Shown: positions 10,458 through 23,439, counted from the stretch's first letter. The stretch: DNA of 64,000 nt from Psychrosphaera saromensis (GCF_002954545.1 NZ_MSCH01000003.1:806001-870000); one strand, 5' to 3'. Translations and numbers: made by a program. The notes: generated by a model not told the origin, from the letters alone.

Positions 10458-10587
10458 CTACAAATGCCGCTGGTCCATGGTCAATTTTTTAATGAAATTG
10501 GCCTAATTAAATGGATCCGCTGTTATTTTTATCATTTATCGCTAACTTGTTTATTCTAAAAGGCTTTAGATGCTAAACTCCTTGTAA

Positions 10588-11937
<1,350 letters not shown>

Positions 11938-11946
11938 GAGAAGCCA

Positions 11947-13398
11947 ATGCAATACCGGACGATAGTTAGAATATTAGGATTGTTAATTGCCTTATTTAGC
12001 GTGGCCATGTTACCACCTGCTATTGTGTCAATTATTTATAACGATGGTGGTGGCGTGCCATTTATCATCGCTTTTTTCTTCAACTTAGTCGCCGGTATAT
12101 TAATTTGGTATCCCAATAGGATGCAAAAAGCAGATTTAAGAGCAAGAGAAGGCTTTTTAATTGTTGTGTTCTTTTGGATTGTATTAGGCTCGTTTGGGGC
12201 TTTGCCCTTTATATTTTCTGCTACACCAGAGATGGGCTTAACCGATGCATTTTTCGAGTCTTTCTCTGGTTTAACGACAACAGGTGCAACCGTACTTACT
12301 GGGTTGGACTTCTTACCTAAAGCATTCCAGTTTTACCGCCAACAGTTACAATGGTTGGGCGGTATGGGTATTATTGTTCTCGCTGTCGCTATTTTACCTA
12401 TTTTAGGGGTTGGGGGCATGCAGCTGTATCGCGCTGAAATACCTGGACCAATGAAAGATAGTAAAATGACGCCAAGGATTGCTGATACAGCTAAGCACCT
12501 TTGGTATATTTACGTAACATTAACCTTGTTATGTGCCGCTAGTTATTGGTTGGCTGGTATGAATGTGTTTGATGCCATAAGTCATTCATTTTCAACTGTC
12601 GCCATAGGTGGTTTTTCTACGCATGATGCCAGTATTGGATATTATGATAGCACTGCGGTTAACTTAGTTTGTGTGGTGTTCTTGTTAATCGCTGCCGCTA
12701 ACTTTTCACTGCATTATGCGGCGATGACCAACCGTTCAATTAAGCAATACATACGTGACCCCGAGTTTCGAATCTTCTTATATATCCAGCTAGCCTTGGT
12801 TTTAGTGTGTTGGTATGTACTTGTAGACCAAGGTGAGTACAACTCTAACTTAGAGTCACTCGATCAAGCTTTGTTTCAGGCTGTATCGGTTTCCACCACA
12901 GCCGGTTTTGCAACTACCAACTTTTCTACCTGGCCTATTTTCTTACCTATCTTGTTAATTTTTAGTTCGTTTATTGGTGGTTGTGCGAGTTCCACTGGTG
13001 GCGGCTTAAAAGTGGTGCGAGTTATTCTATTATTCAAACAAGGCATTCGAGAATTGAATAGGCTAGTGCATCCTAAAGCTATATTTTCTATTAAGTTAGG
13101 TCGTAAAGCTTTACCAGATAGGGTTGTAGAAGCTGTTTGGGGATTCTTCTCTGCTTATACATTAGTGTTTGTCATTATAATGATATGTTTGATAGGCACT
13201 GGTATGGATAATATCACCGCATTTACCGCAACTGCTGCTTGTTTAAATAACTTGGGTCCAGGCTTAGGTGATGTAGCGGCAAACTACGCCAGTGTTACCG
13301 ATAGTGGAAAATGGATATTAATGTTGGCTATGGTGTTTGGTCGATTGGAAGTGTTCACGTTATTGGTACTATTTACCCCTGCATTCTGGCGTAATTAA
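11947..13398 (+). CDS. trkH: Trk potassium uptake channel subunit TrkH
   Basis: The membrane-embedded K+-translocating subunit of the Trk system, with the same length as E. coli TrkH (483 aa). Four pore-loop repeats are visible: SGLTTTGATVLTGL, STVAIGGFSTHD, SVSTTAGFATTNFS and AACLNNLGPGLGDV. Hydrophobic helices lie between them, and the basic loop PGPMKDSKMTPRIADTAKHLW is typical. It works with the NAD-binding regulator TrkA, encoded about 900 bases downstream on the converging strand. It is second in a pepQ-trkH operon. Confidence 0.97.
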   Translation: MQYRTIVRILGLLIALFSVAMLPPAIVSIIYNDGGGVPFIIAFFFNLVAGILIWYPNRMQKADLRAREGFLIVVFFWIVLGSFGALPFIFSATPEMGLTDAFFESFSGLTTTGATVLTGLDFLPKAFQFYRQQLQWLGGMGIIVLAVAILPILGVGGMQLYRAEIPGPMKDSKMTPRIADTAKHLWYIYVTLTLLCAASYWLAGMNVFDAISHSFSTVAIGGFSTHDASIGYYDSTAVNLVCVVFLLIAAANFSLHYAAMTNRSIKQYIRDPEFRIFLYIQLALVLVCWYVLVDQGEYNSNLESLDQALFQAVSVSTTAGFATTNFSTWPIFLPILLIFSSFIGGCASSTGGGLKVVRVILLFKQGIRELNRLVHPKAIFSIKLGRKALPDRVVEAVWGFFSAYTLVFVIIMICLIGTGMDNITAFTATAACLNNLGPGLGDVAANYASVTDSGKWILMLAMVFGRLEVFTLLVLFTPAFWRN

Positions 13399-13488
13399 GT
13401 CGCTAACTAGTTATCTTGTTTCATATAGCTTAAGGAATTGGAGGGCGTTAAATCTTAAGGCAGGGCTGTTAAATCCAGAGACTTCAAA

Positions 13489-13525
13489 CCTTAAGTTGTC
13501 CTATCAAAGATAAAACAACTTAAGG
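13489..13525. terminator. Inverted repeat between convergent trkH and the 13539-14300 gene
   Basis: CCTTAAGTTGT (13489-13499) and ACAACTTAAGG (13515-13525) form a perfect 11-bp stem with a 15-base loop. Two further CTTAAGG words occur at about 13430 and 13454. There is no strong T-run, so termination is plausible from position rather than proven. Confidence 0.45.
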
Positions 13526-13538
13526 CTAAGACCTTTAA

Positions 13539-14300
13539 TTAATTCAGATCACACTTATATTCAAACTCAACTTGTTTTGCTGCATTATCTATTTTGATTA
13601 AGGTAATGTTGCATAACCAGTTTGGTACAAATCGGAATCTTAATGTATGGCCTATTTGGAAAGACATTAATGAATTACCAACATATATTTGTGCCTTTTC
13701 ATTTGTCAGTATTCGTTGCAAACTAACACGTGATGCAGGTTCAGCAGGCTCCGCCAATAGAGCGTATGTATCTTTAAGATTAAGTTTAAATGTTTTCACT
13801 TTGCCTTGGCTATAAGACATAGAAATTTCAGCTTCTGCTAGTTTAGCTTTTAGGACTTTAATTTCTCTTTTAAGACGAGCTACCTGATCTTTATAATTTA
13901 CCGTGATATTGGAAATTTTATTTTTGCTTTGTTGTAATTCAACTTCGGTAAGTTGCAAACTGTTTTTATGAATAATCACCTGGTCTAACAATTCAGTTAG
14001 ACGAGCACGTTCAATACCCGATAACTTAATATTACTGCCAATTACCTCAAATTGTGAAATAAGCTCATTTAAAGAGTCCATATCACTAAGTCGTTTAATC
14101 TCTTGAGTTAACTCATTTACCTTATGATTACTTTCGTTAGAACCTAAGTGATAAGCTAAATAAACTAAACCTGCAATAATGATAAGACTAATGCCAACCC
14201 AACGGACAAAATAGCCTAAGTTAAAATAATTATCCTGATAACTACTATTCTGGTGGTCAGAAATTTCAGGAGTATCGTTTTGTGTTTCTTGATTATTCAT
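13539..14300 (-). CDS. Single-pass membrane coiled-coil protein of unknown function, downstream of trkA
   Basis: I do not recognise a family for this 253-residue protein. It has a polar N-terminus rich in Asn, Gln and Asp (1-30), one hydrophobic segment (about 34-51, VGISLIIIAGLVYLAYHL), then a long charged heptad-like region (about 57-175) that should form coiled coil. A small C-terminal globular segment (about 190-253) has two Cys residues (WLCNITL and EYKCDLN). The topology suggests cytoplasmic N-terminus and periplasmic bulk. It begins 5 nt after the trkA stop, so it is co-transcribed with trkA; a role in K+ transport is only a guess from context. Confidence 0.75.
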   Translation of the reverse strand: MNNQETQNDTPEISDHQNSSYQDNYFNLGYFVRWVGISLIIIAGLVYLAYHLGSNESNHKVNELTQEIKRLSDMDSLNELISQFEVIGSNIKLSGIERARLTELLDQVIIHKNSLQLTEVELQQSKNKISNITVNYKDQVARLKREIKVLKAKLAEAEISMSYSQGKVKTFKLNLKDTYALLAEPAEPASRVSLQRILTNEKAQIYVGNSLMSFQIGHTLRFRFVPNWLCNITLIKIDNAAKQVEFEYKCDLN

Positions 14301-14305
14301 AGTTT

Positions 14306-15682
14306 TTATAAGAAAAATGCGTTCACTTGGAACAATTTCTCAACTTCCGTTATATGTTTTTTATCCACTAAAAAGAGAATAACATGGTCATTACTGTTAA
14401 TAACAGTGTCATCATGCGCAATGAGAACATCATCACCTCTTACAATTGCGCCTACTGTCGTTTTAGGTGGCAATTTTAGTTCTTGTATCGATTTGCCAAC
14501 CACTTTTGAGCTGTTTTCATCGCCATGAGCAATGGCTTCAATGGCTTCTGCAGCACCACGACGTAATGAATAAACATTTTCAATATCAGCACGTCTAACG
14601 TGTGTTAACAAAGCGGAAATCGTAGCTTGTTGAGGTGAGATGGCAATATCAATTTCGCCACCTTGTACTAAATCAACATAAGCACTACGTTGAATTAATA
14701 CCATGGTTTTGTGCGCGCCCATACGTTTGGCTAACATAGCAGACATGATATTAGCTTCGTCATCATCAGTAACCGCAATGAACACATCTGTTTGGTCTAT
14801 TTGTTCTTCAGCTAATAGCTCTTGATCTGATGCATCGCCTGTAAAAACAACTGTATGTTCAAGTAGTTGCGATAAATATTCTGCTCGTTTTTGATTCTTT
14901 TCAATTATTTTTACACGATATTCAGTTTCTAACAGTTTTGCTAAACCAGCACCAATGTTTCCGCCACCGACGATCATAATCCGTTTATAGCTATCTTCAA
15001 GTTTTTGTAACTCGTTCATCACTAAACGGATATGTATGGAGGCTGCAACAAAGAATACTTCATCATCAGCTTCAATCACTGTGGTACCAAGAGGCTTAAT
15101 CGCTTGGCCTTTCCTGTATATTGCCGCAACTCGTGTTTCCACGGTTGGCATATGTTCTTTTAAGGCAGAAAGTGCATAACCTACCAATGAGCCACCGTAA
15201 TAGGCTTTTACCGCAACCAAAGACACCTTGCCACCGGCAAATTCTAAAACCTGCAATGCTCCAGGGTATTCAATAAGACGACGAATATATTGAGTCACCA
15301 ATTGCTCTGGAGCAATGTAGTGGTCAACCGGTAAGTCGTGATTATGAAATAGTTGTTCTTTGTATTTTAAATATTGCTGAGAGCGAATTCGGGCAATTTT
15401 AGTTGGGGTAGAGAAAATACTGTAGGCGACTTGGCAAGCCATCATATTAACTTCGTCACTTCTGGTAACGGCAATCAACATATCGGCATCTTCAGCACCG
15501 GCTTGTCTTAACACGTCGGGATGAGAGCAATGTCCGCAAACGACCTGTAAGTCTAATTTGTCTTGCAGTTCGTGCAGCTTTTCAGCGTTAATATCAACCA
15601 CAGTGATTTCGTTTTCTTCACTTGTGAGGTTTTCCGCTAAAGTCGCGCCGACTTGTCCTGCACCTAATATAATTATCTTCAT
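14306..15682 (-). CDS. trkA: Trk potassium uptake regulatory subunit TrkA
   Basis: A cytoplasmic NAD(H)-binding protein that gates TrkH-type K+ channels. The 458 residues equal E. coli TrkA. It contains two tandem modules, each with a Rossmann RCK-N domain ([16 protein letters not shown] at the start; [17 protein letters not shown] near 235) and a TrkA-C domain. It follows rsmB by about 33 nt at the end of the def-fmt-rsmB-trkA run, a conserved gammaproteobacterial order. The ribosome-binding site is weak (GTATCTCAAT before ATG). Confidence 0.97.
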   Translation of the reverse strand: MKIIILGAGQVGATLAENLTSEENEITVVDINAEKLHELQDKLDLQVVCGHCSHPDVLRQAGAEDADMLIAVTRSDEVNMMACQVAYSIFSTPTKIARIRSQQYLKYKEQLFHNHDLPVDHYIAPEQLVTQYIRRLIEYPGALQVLEFAGGKVSLVAVKAYYGGSLVGYALSALKEHMPTVETRVAAIYRKGQAIKPLGTTVIEADDEVFFVAASIHIRLVMNELQKLEDSYKRIMIVGGGNIGAGLAKLLETEYRVKIIEKNQKRAEYLSQLLEHTVVFTGDASDQELLAEEQIDQTDVFIAVTDDDEANIMSAMLAKRMGAHKTMVLIQRSAYVDLVQGGEIDIAISPQQATISALLTHVRRADIENVYSLRRGAAEAIEAIAHGDENSSKVVGKSIQELKLPPKTTVGAIVRGDDVLIAHDDTVINSNDHVILFLVDKKHITEVEKLFQVNAFFL

Positions 15683-15715
15683 ATTGAGATACTTATTAAC
15701 CTATTGTTTTTATTA

Positions 15716-17017
15716 TTAATCTGACGTCTTCATTAAGCGGCAGTAATAGAATCCATCCATATTAAGCTGACCAGGTAAAATTTGCCAACCTGGGGCTTCA
15801 TTAGTTTCAGAATTATCAATTTTTATTAGTTTAGCGTTATCTGTTTTTTGTAAAAACTGCGCTATTTGCTGTTTGTTCTCTTCTGGCAATACAGAGCAAG
15901 TTGCATATAACATAATGCCCCCTGGTTTTAGTTTTTGCCATAAAGTCTCTAGAATTTTTTGCTGTAATTGCGCTAAAGCTTCAATGTCTTCATTACGTCT
16001 CAGCCATTTGATATCTGGGTGACGACGAATAACACCTGTAGCAGAACAAGGTGCATCTAATAGAATTCGGTCGAACTGAATACTTTCATCAATAACACTC
16101 GGGTCTGATAAGTCGCCACATATAATTTCAGCGTGCTCGTTTAGTCGAGTTAAGTTTTGTGAGACACGCTCGAGTCGAGTTTCATCTATATCCGCAGCAA
16201 CAACATCACAAGTCGCTAAATCTAATATGTGACATGTTTTACCACCAGGTGCGGCACATGCATCTAAAATTAAGTCACCGTCTTTAGGCTCTAACAATAA
16301 GGCTGCATGTTGTGCTGCGCCATCTTGTACGGTAAACCAACCTTGTTCAAAACCTGGAATAGCTTCGACTGGACTAGGTTTGCTCAATAATATGCTGGTT
16401 TTATTTTCTAGTGGTTGCTCAAATTCAATATTGGTTTTATTTAACTCTAAGATGAAAGTTTCAAGCGACACATTATTAGTATGTACACGTAACCACATAG
16501 GAGAACGTTCAAGGTTTTGCTCTAACACTTCAGCCCAATTATCAGGGTAGGCGGCTTGAATACGTTTAATAAACCAACCTGGGTGACTGTATTGAGTAAC
16601 TAGATTGTCGGTTTTATTTTCTAATGCTTCTTTGTTTCGGGTGAAATTACGTAAGCAGGCATTAACTAACCCTTTAAGTCCTGGGGCTTTAAGGACAACG
16701 GTTGCTTGAACCGTTTCTGCTACTGCAGCATGTTCAGGAATACGCATTTTATCAATTTGATATAAGCCAACGATGATCAAATGGTGAAATATACGTTGTT
16801 TACCTTTTAACTTTTTACTTAATAACAAGTTAGTTATCGCATCGTACTTTGGGAAGTAGCGCATTACGCCGAAGCATATCTCTTGTAATAAAGCGGCATC
16901 TTTTGGTGCGACATTAGCTTGTGCTTTTGGCAATACGTCAGATAAAGACAAACCTTTGTCTAATACGCCTACCAAACACTTTGCCGCTTCCGCTCTTACA
17001 TTTTTTGTTTTATTCAT
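15716..17017 (-). CDS. rsmB: 16S rRNA m5C967 methyltransferase
   Basis: Methylates C967 of 16S rRNA using S-adenosylmethionine. The 433 residues are near the E. coli RsmB/Sun length (429). An N-terminal NusB-like RNA-binding domain covers about 1-135 (EAAKCLVGVLDKGLSLSDVL). The methyltransferase core has the SAM loop DACAAPGGKTCHILDL and the motif IV catalytic block LLDAPCSATGVIRRHPDIKW. A second conserved Cys is in YATCSVLPEEN. It starts 6 nt after fmt, within the def-fmt-rsmB-trkA operon. Confidence 0.97.
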   Translation of the reverse strand: MNKTKNVRAEAAKCLVGVLDKGLSLSDVLPKAQANVAPKDAALLQEICFGVMRYFPKYDAITNLLLSKKLKGKQRIFHHLIIVGLYQIDKMRIPEHAAVAETVQATVVLKAPGLKGLVNACLRNFTRNKEALENKTDNLVTQYSHPGWFIKRIQAAYPDNWAEVLEQNLERSPMWLRVHTNNVSLETFILELNKTNIEFEQPLENKTSILLSKPSPVEAIPGFEQGWFTVQDGAAQHAALLLEPKDGDLILDACAAPGGKTCHILDLATCDVVAADIDETRLERVSQNLTRLNEHAEIICGDLSDPSVIDESIQFDRILLDAPCSATGVIRRHPDIKWLRRNEDIEALAQLQQKILETLWQKLKPGGIMLYATCSVLPEENKQQIAQFLQKTDNAKLIKIDNSETNEAPGWQILPGQLNMDGFYYCRLMKTSD

Positions 17018-17023
17018 AGAATT

Positions 17024-17983
17024 CTAATTTGCTTCCACTAACAAGTTATTACCTGGAGTTACCCAATCAGAACGACCATTTATAAAGTCAGTTACCGACA
17101 TTGGTTTTTTACCTTGCGGTTGTAGTTGGGTAATTTTAATTGCGCCGTCAGCGGTCGCCACTGTGATACCAGATTTATCAGCACTAATGATCTCACCAGC
17201 AGGTTTGCTCGATGCACTCACTACTTCTGCTTGCCAAATTTTTACAATGTTGCCGTTTAATTCTGTGTAAGCAACAGGCCAAGGTTGATAACCTCTGATT
17301 TTACGTTCCACTTCAATGGCCGATAACGTCCAATCTATTAATGCTTCTTGTTTTGTTAATTTATGCGCATAAGTAGCTAATTCATTGTCTTGCTTGATTG
17401 GCGTAATACTAGCTTCTGCTATTTGGTCGACGGTTTTTAATAATGCTTTAGGACCAATGATCTGTAGTTTTTCGTAAATAGAACCACTGGTGTCTTTATT
17501 AGTAATGTCGCACTTTTCCACAAGGAGCATATCGCCAGTATCAAGGCCTATATCCATTTGCATTATGGTAACGCCGGTTTCTGTATCACCTGTTAATACT
17601 GAGCGTTGAATTGGTGCCGCACCACGCCATTTAGGTAATAAAGAACCATGAACATTAATACAGCCGTGCTTAGGTGCATCCAAAGCTGCTTGAGGAAGTA
17701 ATAATCCGTAAGCGACCACTATCATTAAGTCTGCATTCCAACTAGATAGCTCAGTTAAAGCTTCTTCATTTTTTAATGATTGTGGTTGGCAAACAGGAAT
17801 ATTATGTTCTAGAGCTACTTGCTTTACCGCACTCGGCTGTAATTTTTTACCACGACCGGCTGGGCGATCGGGTTGAGTGTAACAAGCGATAACATTGTAG
17901 TTATTAGCGATAAGGTGTTCTAAATGCTTAGCTGCAAACTCTGGAGTGCCAGCAAAAATAATATCTAACTTTTTTGTGGTCAC
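17024..17983 (-). CDS. fmt: Methionyl-tRNA formyltransferase
   Basis: Transfers a formyl group from 10-formyl-THF to initiator Met-tRNA. The 319 residues match the usual 315. The N-terminal domain begins LDIIFAGTPEFAAKHLEHL and contains the signature HGSLLPKWRGAAPIQRSVLTG, which carries catalytic residues, together with the QMDIGLDTGDML block. The C-terminal tRNA-binding domain contains KIRGYQPWPVAYTE. The start codon is GTG, with AAGG about 9 bases upstream inside the end of def; the gap is 5 nt. Formylation and deformylation genes are therefore adjacent and probably coupled. Confidence 0.97.
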   Translation of the reverse strand: MTTKKLDIIFAGTPEFAAKHLEHLIANNYNVIACYTQPDRPAGRGKKLQPSAVKQVALEHNIPVCQPQSLKNEEALTELSSWNADLMIVVAYGLLLPQAALDAPKHGCINVHGSLLPKWRGAAPIQRSVLTGDTETGVTIMQMDIGLDTGDMLLVEKCDITNKDTSGSIYEKLQIIGPKALLKTVDQIAEASITPIKQDNELATYAHKLTKQEALIDWTLSAIEVERKIRGYQPWPVAYTELNGNIVKIWQAEVVSASSKPAGEIISADKSGITVATADGAIKITQLQPQGKKPMSVTDFINGRSDWVTPGNNLLVEAN

Positions 17984-17988
17984 TCAGT

Positions 17989-18504
17989 TTATCCTTGCTG
18001 TTTAGCTAGGGCTTTAGCTTCTTTTTCCAATTTTTTCTTAATACGTTCGCGTTTTAATGGTGATAAGTAATCAACAAATAGCTTGCCATCTAAATGGTCT
18101 AGTTCATGTTGAATACAAACGGCCATTAGACCTTCAGCTGTTTTAGTAAATGCTTCGCCGTTTTTGTCTAGCGCTGTAACCGTTACGGTTTCAGCACGTT
18201 CTACTTTTGCGTAACAATGAGGAACGGATAAACAACCTTCTTCATTAATAACTAAACCGTCTTTGTGAGTGATCACAGGATTAATAAAAACAAGCGGTTC
18301 GTTTTGATCTTCTGAAACATCCAACACAAATAATCTGATGTGTTGATCTACTTGAGATGCAGCAAGACCGACACCTGTTTCTTCTTTCATCGTTTCAAAC
18401 ATATCTTCAATAAGCGTTTGAATCTCTGTAGTTACAGTTGTGATCTCTTTAGCTACAGTGCGTAGTCTTTCATCTGGGAATTGCAGTACATTTAAAACAG
18501 TCAT
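17989..18504 (-). CDS. def: Peptide deformylase
   Basis: An iron metalloenzyme that removes the formyl group from nascent proteins. Three family motifs are present in the 171-residue form starting at 18504: GVGLAASQ (45-52), EEGCLS with metal ligand C91, and QHELDH with H133, E134 and H137. The ATG at 18504 is preferred because [15 protein letters not shown] aligns with the E. coli start; a TTG at 18522 would add six residues but lacks a ribosome-binding site. It is the first gene of def-fmt-rsmB-trkA and is divergent from dprA. Confidence 0.97.
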   Translation of the reverse strand: MTVLNVLQFPDERLRTVAKEITTVTTEIQTLIEDMFETMKEETGVGLAASQVDQHIRLFVLDVSEDQNEPLVFINPVITHKDGLVINEEGCLSVPHCYAKVERAETVTVTALDKNGEAFTKTAEGLMAVCIQHELDHLDGKLFVDYLSPLKRERIKKKLEKEAKALAKQQG

Positions 18505-18704
18505 GATAAATCGTTTACTCAAAATATTGGAAGTATAAGGCGTTTAACTAGTAGTTATTTATTACTACTATAAACACAGATAACTTAATTTTACCTTTAT
18601 ATGCCAAGTTTTAATAGGGATTGATGGTTATTATTCATTCATTTTATATTCGCAATTTTTAATATTGTTAACTATGTTTCTAATATTGGGAAATTGAGGT
18701 GTTT

Positions 18705-19808
18705 ATGGATGAAATTAAGAGCTCAAAACTTCTGTCTAAATCAGAGTTACAATTATGGTTAGTCTTATTTATGTGTCCCAAGTTAGGGATAGTGGCATTA
18801 AAAAGGTTGGAGCTGTTATTACCTAATTTATTAGGAATATTTAAGTTGCCAGATTCTGAGTTACCTGTCTTTAAGCTAACCCCAATGCAAATATCTAAAT
18901 TACGTAATCCAGACTGGCACTATATAGACAGGCTAATGGAATGGTTGGATAAACATAATGTTAGTGTTATTCCTTTTAACCATGAGTTTTACCCTACATT
19001 ATTGCTGAATACATCCAGGCCGCCAGTGTTACTGTTTACACAAGGTAATATTGAACTGTTAAATCAAGTTCAGATGGCGTTTGTAGGCAGTCGAAATCCC
19101 ACCGCTTATGGTTGTCAGGTAACTAAAAATCTTGTGGCAGAATTAGTACGGTTAAATTTAGTGATCACCAGTGGTTTAGCCATTGGTATTGATGGAATTG
19201 CGCATAAAGCCGCACTGTCAGCTAATGGCTCTACTATTGCCGTTCTTGGCTCCGGCTTAAATAACGTTTATCCAAAACGTCATTTATCTTTGGCTGAGCA
19301 GATAGTGGAACAAAATGGATTGTTAATTTCTGAATTTTTGCCAGACGTTCCACCGATACAATTTAACTTCCCAAAACGTAATCGAATAATTGCCGGATTA
19401 TCCAATGGCACCGTAGTTGTGGAAGCCGCTATAAAAAGTGGGTCGTTAATTACAGCCCAAAGCGCAGTAGAGGAAGGTAGAGATGTTTTTGCCGTACCTG
19501 GAAGTATATACAACGCCTTGTCTGAGGGATGTCATCATTTAATTAAACAAGGCGCAAAATTAATTACCTGTGTTGATGATATAACGGAAGAGTATTCTGG
19601 ACTGCCTCAACCTGTACATTATTCTATGAAAAAGGGCTTGGCAGGGGATAAATTGTTAGCTAGTGTAGGACATGACACAACGCCGGTAGATGTAATAGTT
19701 CAGCAGTCTAATATGCCTTTAGAACAGGTGCTTGAAAGATTGTTGAGTCTAGAAGTCGAAGGGCTAATTATGTCAGTTCCCGGAGGCTATTTAAAAGTCT
19801 GTACGTAA
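18705..19808 (+). CDS. dprA: DNA processing protein DprA
   Basis: Binds incoming single-stranded DNA during natural transformation and loads RecA; it is also widespread in species not known to be competent. The 367-residue form contains a helical N-terminal region (about 1-75) and the Rossmann-like DprA core with FVGSRNPTAYG, ITSGLAIGIDGIAHKAAL, TIAVLGSGLNNVYPKRH, FPKRNRIIAGLS and EAAIKSGSLITA. A C-terminal winged-helix-like segment follows. The ATG at 18705 is chosen because TGAGG lies 5-6 bases upstream; a GTG at 18699 overlaps that site. It is divergent from def and followed by smg, the usual order. Confidence 0.95.
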   Translation: MDEIKSSKLLSKSELQLWLVLFMCPKLGIVALKRLELLLPNLLGIFKLPDSELPVFKLTPMQISKLRNPDWHYIDRLMEWLDKHNVSVIPFNHEFYPTLLLNTSRPPVLLFTQGNIELLNQVQMAFVGSRNPTAYGCQVTKNLVAELVRLNLVITSGLAIGIDGIAHKAALSANGSTIAVLGSGLNNVYPKRHLSLAEQIVEQNGLLISEFLPDVPPIQFNFPKRNRIIAGLSNGTVVVEAAIKSGSLITAQSAVEEGRDVFAVPGSIYNALSEGCHHLIKQGAKLITCVDDITEEYSGLPQPVHYSMKKGLAGDKLLASVGHDTTPVDVIVQQSNMPLEQVLERLLSLEVEGLIMSVPGGYLKVCT

Positions 19809-19858
19809 GCTTATTACAATTCTTTATATCAATTTAGGGCTTTGCCAGAGGTGTAATT

Positions 19859-20332
19859 ATGTTTGATATCCTTCTGTATTTATTCGAAAACATTGTAAAT
19901 GACAGTGCTGAAGTCTGGATAGACAACGATGAGCTATCCAGTGAATTACAAACAGCAGGTTTTCATGACGACGATATATACAAAGCGTTAATGTGGTTAG
20001 AAGACTTAGCGGAATTACAAAGCAACGACATCATTCCTTTTATTGCTGGGCAAACCTCAGTATCCACACGAGTTTACACATTAGAAGAGAGCATAAAGCT
20101 CGATACACAAAGCCAAGGATTTCTACTCTTCCTTGAACAAATTAATTTATTAGATGTTGCCACACGTGAAATGGTTATTGATAGGGTTATGGAGTTAGAG
20201 GAAAACGGTATTTTATTAGAGGATCTTAAATGGGTCGTATTAATGGTTCTGTTTAATGTACCTGGAAAAGAGTTGGCTTTTGAACAAATGGAAAACCTAG
20301 TGTTTGACGAGCCGGACGGCACGTTACATTAA
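19859..20332 (+). CDS. smg: Smg family protein (DUF494)
   Basis: A conserved small acidic cytoplasmic protein of 157 residues, the same length as E. coli Smg, always found near dprA and def. Its function is not established. Recognisable blocks are [12 protein letters not shown] at the N-terminus, the central [10 protein letters not shown], and the C-terminal [15 protein letters not shown]. The ATG has AGAGGT about 6 bases upstream. It lies 50 nt after dprA, in the dprA-smg-yrdD-tsaC run. Confidence 0.95.
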   Translation: MFDILLYLFENIVNDSAEVWIDNDELSSELQTAGFHDDDIYKALMWLEDLAELQSNDIIPFIAGQTSVSTRVYTLEESIKLDTQSQGFLLFLEQINLLDVATREMVIDRVMELEENGILLEDLKWVVLMVLFNVPGKELAFEQMENLVFDEPDGTLH

Positions 20333-20462
20333 TAGCTGTGTTTTTGCTTTATTAGCGTGGTGCTATTTGGGTTTTTGTCTTTATATTTAACTAACTTTTG
20401 ATTGCTTATATATTTGTAGTGGATAAGATCGGCTACAAATTACTTTATAGGCTAATAAATAC

Positions 20463-21012
20463 ATGACCCCGGACCAAGATAATCCGTTTGAAGCCACCAA
20501 AACTAAAGAGCTGTGTCCTAAGTGTAATTCAGACTTACAGATTAAGACTGGAAGCTCAGGTGCTTTTTGGACATGTGTTACTTATCCAACCTGTGATTAT
20601 ACTCGTGCTTTATCGCAACATTCTGAAGTACAAACGGTAAAAATCTTAGATGATGTTTGTTGTCCAGAGTGTGAAGGAGACTTAGCTGTCAAAGCGGGTA
20701 AGTTTGGTATGTTTATCGGCTGCTTAAACTATCCAGATTGTAACTTTACCGTTAAAGATGACGATGACGACGATTATGAACCTGTCGCTTGTCCGTTATG
20801 TAATAAAGGTGAGTTACATATGAGAGCGAATAAAAAAGGCAAAAGCTTTTATGCCTGTAATCGATATCCTAAATGTGACTATCTCGTTAACCATAAGCCG
20901 ATACTCCACACATGTGAAGAATGTGACTGGAGCATAATGACCGAACATAACCAAGAGTTACAATGCCCCAATTGTAATCACCACCTTCAAGTAGAATCTC
21001 CAGCTGAACAGA

Positions 21013-21023
<11 letters not shown>
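20463..21023 (+). CDS. yrdD: Topoisomerase-type zinc-ribbon protein (YrdD family)
   Basis: A 186-residue protein built from C4 zinc ribbons like those in the C-terminus of topoisomerase I, so nucleic acid binding is expected; the biological role is unknown. Three complete fingers are visible (CPKC...CVTYPTC; CPEC...CLNYPDC; CPLC...CNRYPKC), plus a fourth shorter Cys set (CEEC...CPNC). A run of Asp residues (DDDDDD) links fingers two and three. Its end overlaps the start of tsaC by 11 nt, so the two genes are translationally coupled. Confidence 0.93.
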
Positions 21024-22486
<1,463 letters not shown>

Positions 22487-22500
22487 ATACCCCTAGCTAT

Positions 22501-22544
22501 GTATAAGTTAAGCTACCAAATTCATTGGTGAGTTTAACTTATAC
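22501..22544 (+). terminator. Long hairpin after hemF
   Basis: GTATAAGTTAA (22501-22511) pairs perfectly with TTAACTTATAC (22534-22544), and inside it ACCAA-ATTCA-TTGGT forms a second stem. It starts 15 bases after the hemF stop. No T-run follows, so it may be a terminator, an mRNA-stabilising hairpin, or both. Confidence 0.45.
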
Positions 22545-22626
22545 ATTAATATTATCGTTATACACTTGTTATCTCAGTACGATTTCGAGACTATCATCTT
22601 ACTTCCAACTTCTGTGAAATCGATAA

Positions 22627-23439
22627 ATGAAACAATTTGCAGTTATCGGCAATCCAATTGCTCACTCCAAATCACCTTTAATACATCAAACCTTTGCCAA
22701 GCAGCTTAATATTGAATTGAGTTACGAGCTTTTAGAGTCAGCCCCAGATAAATTTAAGCAAACCGTCGATAATTTTTTTGCTAATGGTGGAACCGGTTTA
22801 AACGTAACAACACCATTTAAAAATGACGCCTATTTATATGCTTCACAGGTATCAAGCCATTCTAAAATAGCAGAAGCCGCTAATACTCTTTATATAGACG
22901 GGGATACTTTTAAAGCCGATACCACAGATGGCGTTGGCCTAGTAACAGATCTTAAGTTCAATAATGTGGACTTAAAAGACAAACGTATTTTGGTATTGGG
23001 AGCCGGTGGCGCAGCTAAAGGTGCAATTTTGGCACTGGTAGAACAAAATCCTAAACAAATAGTTATAGCTAACAGGACCAAACAGAAAGCAGAGCAAATA
23101 GTCAGTGCAATAAACAGTAGTAAGTTATTGGCTAGCGGATTAGAGAAAATAGACGGAGTGTTTGATGTTGTCATTAACTCAACATCTTGTTCAATAACAG
23201 ACGATGTACCGGAAATGGATGTATCTTGTTTTAACAAAATATCGGTTTGTTATGACATGAGCTATAAACCGTACCAAACTAGTTTTAATAAATTTGTATT
23301 AGACAATAGTCATCCAGATGTAAAAGCTATCGACGGTCTAGGTATGTTGGTAGAGCAAGCTGCAGAGTCATTCCTAATTTGGCATGGCATTCGCCCAGAC
23401 ACATCTCAAATTAGAACGTTATTGAGAAAAGGCGGTTAA
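22627..23439 (+). CDS. aroE: Shikimate dehydrogenase (NADP+)
   Basis: Reduces 3-dehydroshikimate to shikimate in aromatic amino acid synthesis. The 270 residues match E. coli AroE (272). The substrate domain has FAVIGNPIAHSKSPLIHQ and GLNVTTPFK with the catalytic Lys, then the Asp of the DTTDGVGLVTDL block. The NADP-binding loop is VLGAGGAAKGAI, followed by IANRTKQKAEQI, and the C-terminal GMLVEQAAESFLIWHG is typical. The ribosome-binding site is weak. A hairpin separates it from hemF, so it may have its own promoter. Confidence 0.96.
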   Translation: MKQFAVIGNPIAHSKSPLIHQTFAKQLNIELSYELLESAPDKFKQTVDNFFANGGTGLNVTTPFKNDAYLYASQVSSHSKIAEAANTLYIDGDTFKADTTDGVGLVTDLKFNNVDLKDKRILVLGAGGAAKGAILALVEQNPKQIVIANRTKQKAEQIVSAINSSKLLASGLEKIDGVFDVVINSTSCSITDDVPEMDVSCFNKISVCYDMSYKPYQTSFNKFVLDNSHPDVKAIDGLGMLVEQAAESFLIWHGIRPDTSQIRTLLRKGG

